DNA of 64,000 bases from Candidatus Babelota bacterium (GTDB lineage Bacteria > Babelota > Babeliae > Babelales > Babelaceae). The notes below the pieces were generated by a model. It made no database searches. It had not been told where the DNA came from and saw only the letters and a list, made by a program, of their open reading frames with translations. Location of the stretch: NCBI GenBank assembly GCA_023379005.1, contig JAMCTG010000005.1:186001-250000 (forward strand), given 5' to 3'. Below, piece by piece: positions 61,695-64,000 of the stretch. Both the position numbers and the translations under genes were made by a program. Position 1 is the stretch's first letter. Every line of letters begins with the position of its first letter.

Positions 61695-62627
61695 ATGGGA
61701 AAAATTATAATTTTTTATAAATATATTGATCTTGAAAATCCACAAGAAATTGTTAATTGGCAAAAAGAAATTTGCTCAAATCTAAATCTTAAGGGCCGCA
61801 TTTTAATTGCTAGTGAAGGTATTAATGGCACTTTAGGTGGAACATTACAAGAAATTAATGAATATAAAAAAATAATGCATGAGCAAGACTTATTTAAAGA
61901 TGTTGAATTTAAAGAAAGTGATGGCGGCGCACAATTTTTCCCAAGACTATCAGTAAAATTAAAACAAGAAATTGTTAAATTAGGTATAGATCCTAAAGTT
62001 ATCAGTTACAAAAATACAGGCAAACATTTAAGTGCTGACGAAATACACAATCTTTTTGAAAAAAAATCAAAAGATCTTGTTGTGTTAGATACAAGAAATA
62101 ATTTTGAATCTCGAGTTGGTAAATTTAAAGATGCTATTATTCCAGACATTGAATACTTCAGACAACTACCAGAATTTATTGATAAAAACTTAGAACTTTT
62201 CAAAGACAAAGAAGTTTTGATGTATTGCACAGCTGGCGTGCGTTGTGAAAGAGCAACTGCATATTTAAAATCTAAAGAAATTGCAAAAGAAGTTTATCAA
62301 ATCGATGGTGGAATACATAAATATATCGAAAAATATCCTGACGGATATTACAGAGGTAAAAATTATGTATTTGATGGTAGATTAGCTGTTGCACCAAATA
62401 ATGATATTTTAGCAAATTGCATGGGTTGTAATATTTCATACGATGAATATACAAATTGTATAAATGCTAAATGCAATAAACAATTAATTTTATGTCCACA
62501 ATGTCTTTCAAATTTCAATAATACTTGCAGCCTACAATGTGCAGAACTTATTAAAAATCAAATGACAAACATAAGAACAGTTCCAGCAAAAGTTAATTGC
62601 AATCTTGCAAAGTCAGATGATGTGTAA
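61695..62627 (+). CDS. trhO: tRNA uridine(34) hydroxylase (TrhO/rhodanese-like)
   Basis: A 310-residue protein of the TrhO (YceA) family that hydroxylates U34 in tRNA. The N-terminal ferredoxin-like domain has NLKGRILIASEGINGTLGG, and the rhodanese domain has VVLDTRNNFESRVGKF and the active-site loop MYCTAGVRCERATAYL. The C-terminal part holds cysteine pairs (NCMGCNISYDEYTNC, LCPQCLSNFNNTC) likely to bind zinc. murB starts at its stop codon (TAATG). Confidence 0.93.
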   Translation: MGKIIIFYKYIDLENPQEIVNWQKEICSNLNLKGRILIASEGINGTLGGTLQEINEYKKIMHEQDLFKDVEFKESDGGAQFFPRLSVKLKQEIVKLGIDPKVISYKNTGKHLSADEIHNLFEKKSKDLVVLDTRNNFESRVGKFKDAIIPDIEYFRQLPEFIDKNLELFKDKEVLMYCTAGVRCERATAYLKSKEIAKEVYQIDGGIHKYIEKYPDGYYRGKNYVFDGRLAVAPNNDILANCMGCNISYDEYTNCINAKCNKQLILCPQCLSNFNNTCSLQCAELIKNQMTNIRTVPAKVNCNLAKSDDV

Positions 62628-63673
62628 TGCAAAATCTTACCCCAATTAAAAATCAAAAAGTAAAATCAGAACAATTAATTTTTGAAAATATTCCGTTGGC
62701 AGATAAAAATTGGTTTCGAACCGGCGGCAATGCAAAATTTTATGCTGAACCAAAAAATGGTATAGAATTTCAGCAAGCTTTATTTTTTGCAAAAGAGCAT
62801 AATCAAGAAATATTTATTCTTGGCAAAGGCGCAAATATTTTAATCAGTGATAATGGCTTTGATGGTCTTGTTTTGTGTCCCAAATTAAATGAATTTGAAA
62901 TTGTGCAAGAAGATAATGAATTTGCACTTGTAAAAAGCGGAGCCGGAGCTGATTTTTCTGACCTCATTAATTTTTGTTTAGAGAATAATATTGTAGGGCT
63001 TGAAGAATTTAGTGGAATTCCGGGAACTGTGGGTGGTTCAGTTTTTATTAATATTCATTATTTTGAATTTTTATTAAGCCAATTTATTGAATCTGCGCAA
63101 GTTATAGAAAAATCTACGGGTGCAATAAAAACTGTTGATAAAAATTGGTTCGAATTTGGATACAATTATTCAACTTTACATAAAGATGCTCATTATTTAC
63201 TTAATGCTACATTTAAATTAAAAAAAGTTGATGATAAATTTGCTGCATATTCAAAAGGTAGACGAGACGAAATAATAAGACATAGACAAAAAAGATACCC
63301 AATTTCCGGAACATGTGGCAGTTTTTTTAGAAATTTTTTTGAGCATGAAATTCCATTTGAAATATGTGGTAAAAAAATTATTTTTGTAGCTTATTATCTT
63401 GATAAAATTGGTGTTAAAGGACAACTAAAAGTAAATGATGCTATAGTTTCTTATCAACATGCAAATATGATTGTAAATGTTGCAAATGCAAAAACTGCAG
63501 ACATTATTGAGCTTGCAAAAAATATGCAAAAATTAGTTTATGAAAAATTTGGAATTTTACCTCAACCAGAATGTCGTTTGATAGGTTTTAAAGAGTATCC
63601 ACTTTACCCTATAAATGGACCAGGGTCCATTGTTACGGAGACCCCTGAGCCTGATCATTGGGGGAATTTATAA
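62627..63673 (+). CDS. murB: UDP-N-acetylenolpyruvoylglucosamine reductase
   Basis: An FAD enzyme that reduces the enolpyruvyl ether to UDP-MurNAc, the second committed step of peptidoglycan synthesis. FRTGGNAKFY opens the FAD domain, ILGKGANILISD and GLEEFSGIPGTVGGSVFINI follow, and the catalytic SGTCGSFFRNF and PECRLIGF segments are present. The 348 residues include about 16-20 extra residues after the usual end (INGPGSIVTETPEPDHWG), encoded by a GC-rich imperfect palindrome. It starts on the trhO stop and ends on the next ATG. Confidence 0.95.
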   Translation: MQNLTPIKNQKVKSEQLIFENIPLADKNWFRTGGNAKFYAEPKNGIEFQQALFFAKEHNQEIFILGKGANILISDNGFDGLVLCPKLNEFEIVQEDNEFALVKSGAGADFSDLINFCLENNIVGLEEFSGIPGTVGGSVFINIHYFEFLLSQFIESAQVIEKSTGAIKTVDKNWFEFGYNYSTLHKDAHYLLNATFKLKKVDDKFAAYSKGRRDEIIRHRQKRYPISGTCGSFFRNFFEHEIPFEICGKKIIFVAYYLDKIGVKGQLKVNDAIVSYQHANMIVNVANAKTADIIELAKNMQKLVYEKFGILPQPECRLIGFKEYPLYPINGPGSIVTETPEPDHWGNL

Positions 63674-64000
63674 TGATTTTATTTTTTATTTTATATGCAC
63701 TTTTAGCTTTATCATTTGTTTTTGCAAAAATTGCTTTAAATTATAGTGCGCCGGTTTTTTTAATTGCATTAAGAATGTCTCTTGCAGGTATTTTGCTTTT
63801 GGGATATCAATTTTTTTTAAATTCAAAAAAATTAATAATTAAAAAAAATGATGTCTGGTTATTTTTTAAAACTTCACTTTTTCACATTTATATAGCATTT
63901 ACACTAGAATTTTGGGCGCTTCGATATTTAAGTTCATCAAAAACAAATATTATTTATACGACAACTCCATTTTTAACCGCGTTGCTTGCTTATTTAATTT
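63673..64000 (+). CDS. EamA/DMT-family transporter (partial)
   Basis: The frame is open to the right edge (109 codons visible). Four hydrophobic helices and the segments LALSFVFAKIALNYSAPVFL, ALRMSLAG and TLEFWALRYLSSSKTNIIY are typical of the first EamA repeat in drug/metabolite transporters. Its ATG overlaps the murB stop (TAATG). Transported substrate unknown. Confidence 0.85.
   Translation, partial: MILFFILYALLALSFVFAKIALNYSAPVFLIALRMSLAGILLLGYQFFLNSKKLIIKKNDVWLFFKTSLFHIYIAFTLEFWALRYLSSSKTNIIYTTTPFLTALLAYLI

Overview
The window is AT-rich (roughly 70% A+T by eye), gene-dense chromosomal DNA from a bacterium with a Gram-negative envelope and the marks of an obligate intracellular parasite. 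It has an ATP/ADP translocase, many exported ankyrin-repeat proteins (two also with an F-box-like motif), porin-like outer-membrane barrels, a BamA/TamA-type protein, type IV pilin and prepilin peptidase, and a very high proportion of proteins with Sec signal peptides. This combination fits Candidatus Dependentiae (TM6; Babela-like) best. That placement is inference from content; Chlamydiae or Rickettsiales relatives are less likely.

Layout. 1-1.05 kb: partial BamA/TamA-like gene leaving the left edge. 1.1-6.65 kb: small genes, gltX, a GC-rich palindromic intergenic block, an outer-membrane barrel, and an rpsU-rbfA-prepilin peptidase operon. 6.8-14.5 kb: accessory region with an ankyrin protein built from nearly identical DNA repeats, a PurF-type amidotransferase carrying a signal peptide, and a minus-strand array of five exported ankyrin paralogues. 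14.5-18.6 kb: pilin, FolC-like ligase, a strong terminator, atpB and a four-hairpin concatenated ATP synthase c subunit. 18.6-31.3 kb: glycosyltransferase, exported S9 peptidase, ankyrin protein, NlpC/P60 peptidase, ATP/ADP translocase, PLP synthase, PfpI-like protein, holB/tmk and a pair of exported paralogues of unknown function. 31.4-38.9 kb: ferredoxin, acyl-CoA ligase-like enzyme, glycosyltransferase, NagZ, two exported HAD-like proteins, a LOG-family protein and an exported lipase-like protein. 38.8-42.1 kb: rsmA, mreB, a second outer-membrane barrel and tRNA-Ser(CGA). 42.2-54.6 kb: exported proteins (lipase-like, two F-box/ankyrin paralogues, three small paralogues of which one is frameshifted), glmU, sbcD, two periplasmic folding factors and two classes of dispersed repeat. 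54.5-64 kb: pheT-lspA-pgpA-comF operon, a lipoprotein, an exported MutS-family ATPase, then trhO-murB-EamA transporter running off the right edge.

How the genes fit together. The cell appears to keep peptidoglycan synthesis (GlmU, MurB, MreB) and recycling or remodelling (NagZ, NlpC/P60), lipoprotein processing (LspA), outer-membrane biogenesis (BamA-like, SurA-like, PrsA-like) and an F-type ATP synthase, while importing host ATP through the nucleotide transporter. The exported ankyrin, F-box, lipase-like, HAD-like, PurF-like and MutS-like proteins form a large candidate secretome. Enzymes needing ATP or PRPP make little sense in a periplasm but could work in host cytoplasm.

The items most worth following up are the concatenated c subunit with one missing carboxylate, the exported MutS-like ATPase, the exported PurF-like enzyme, the fused ankyrin gene inside the five-gene array, and the frameshift at a seven-base A tract in a small exported protein.
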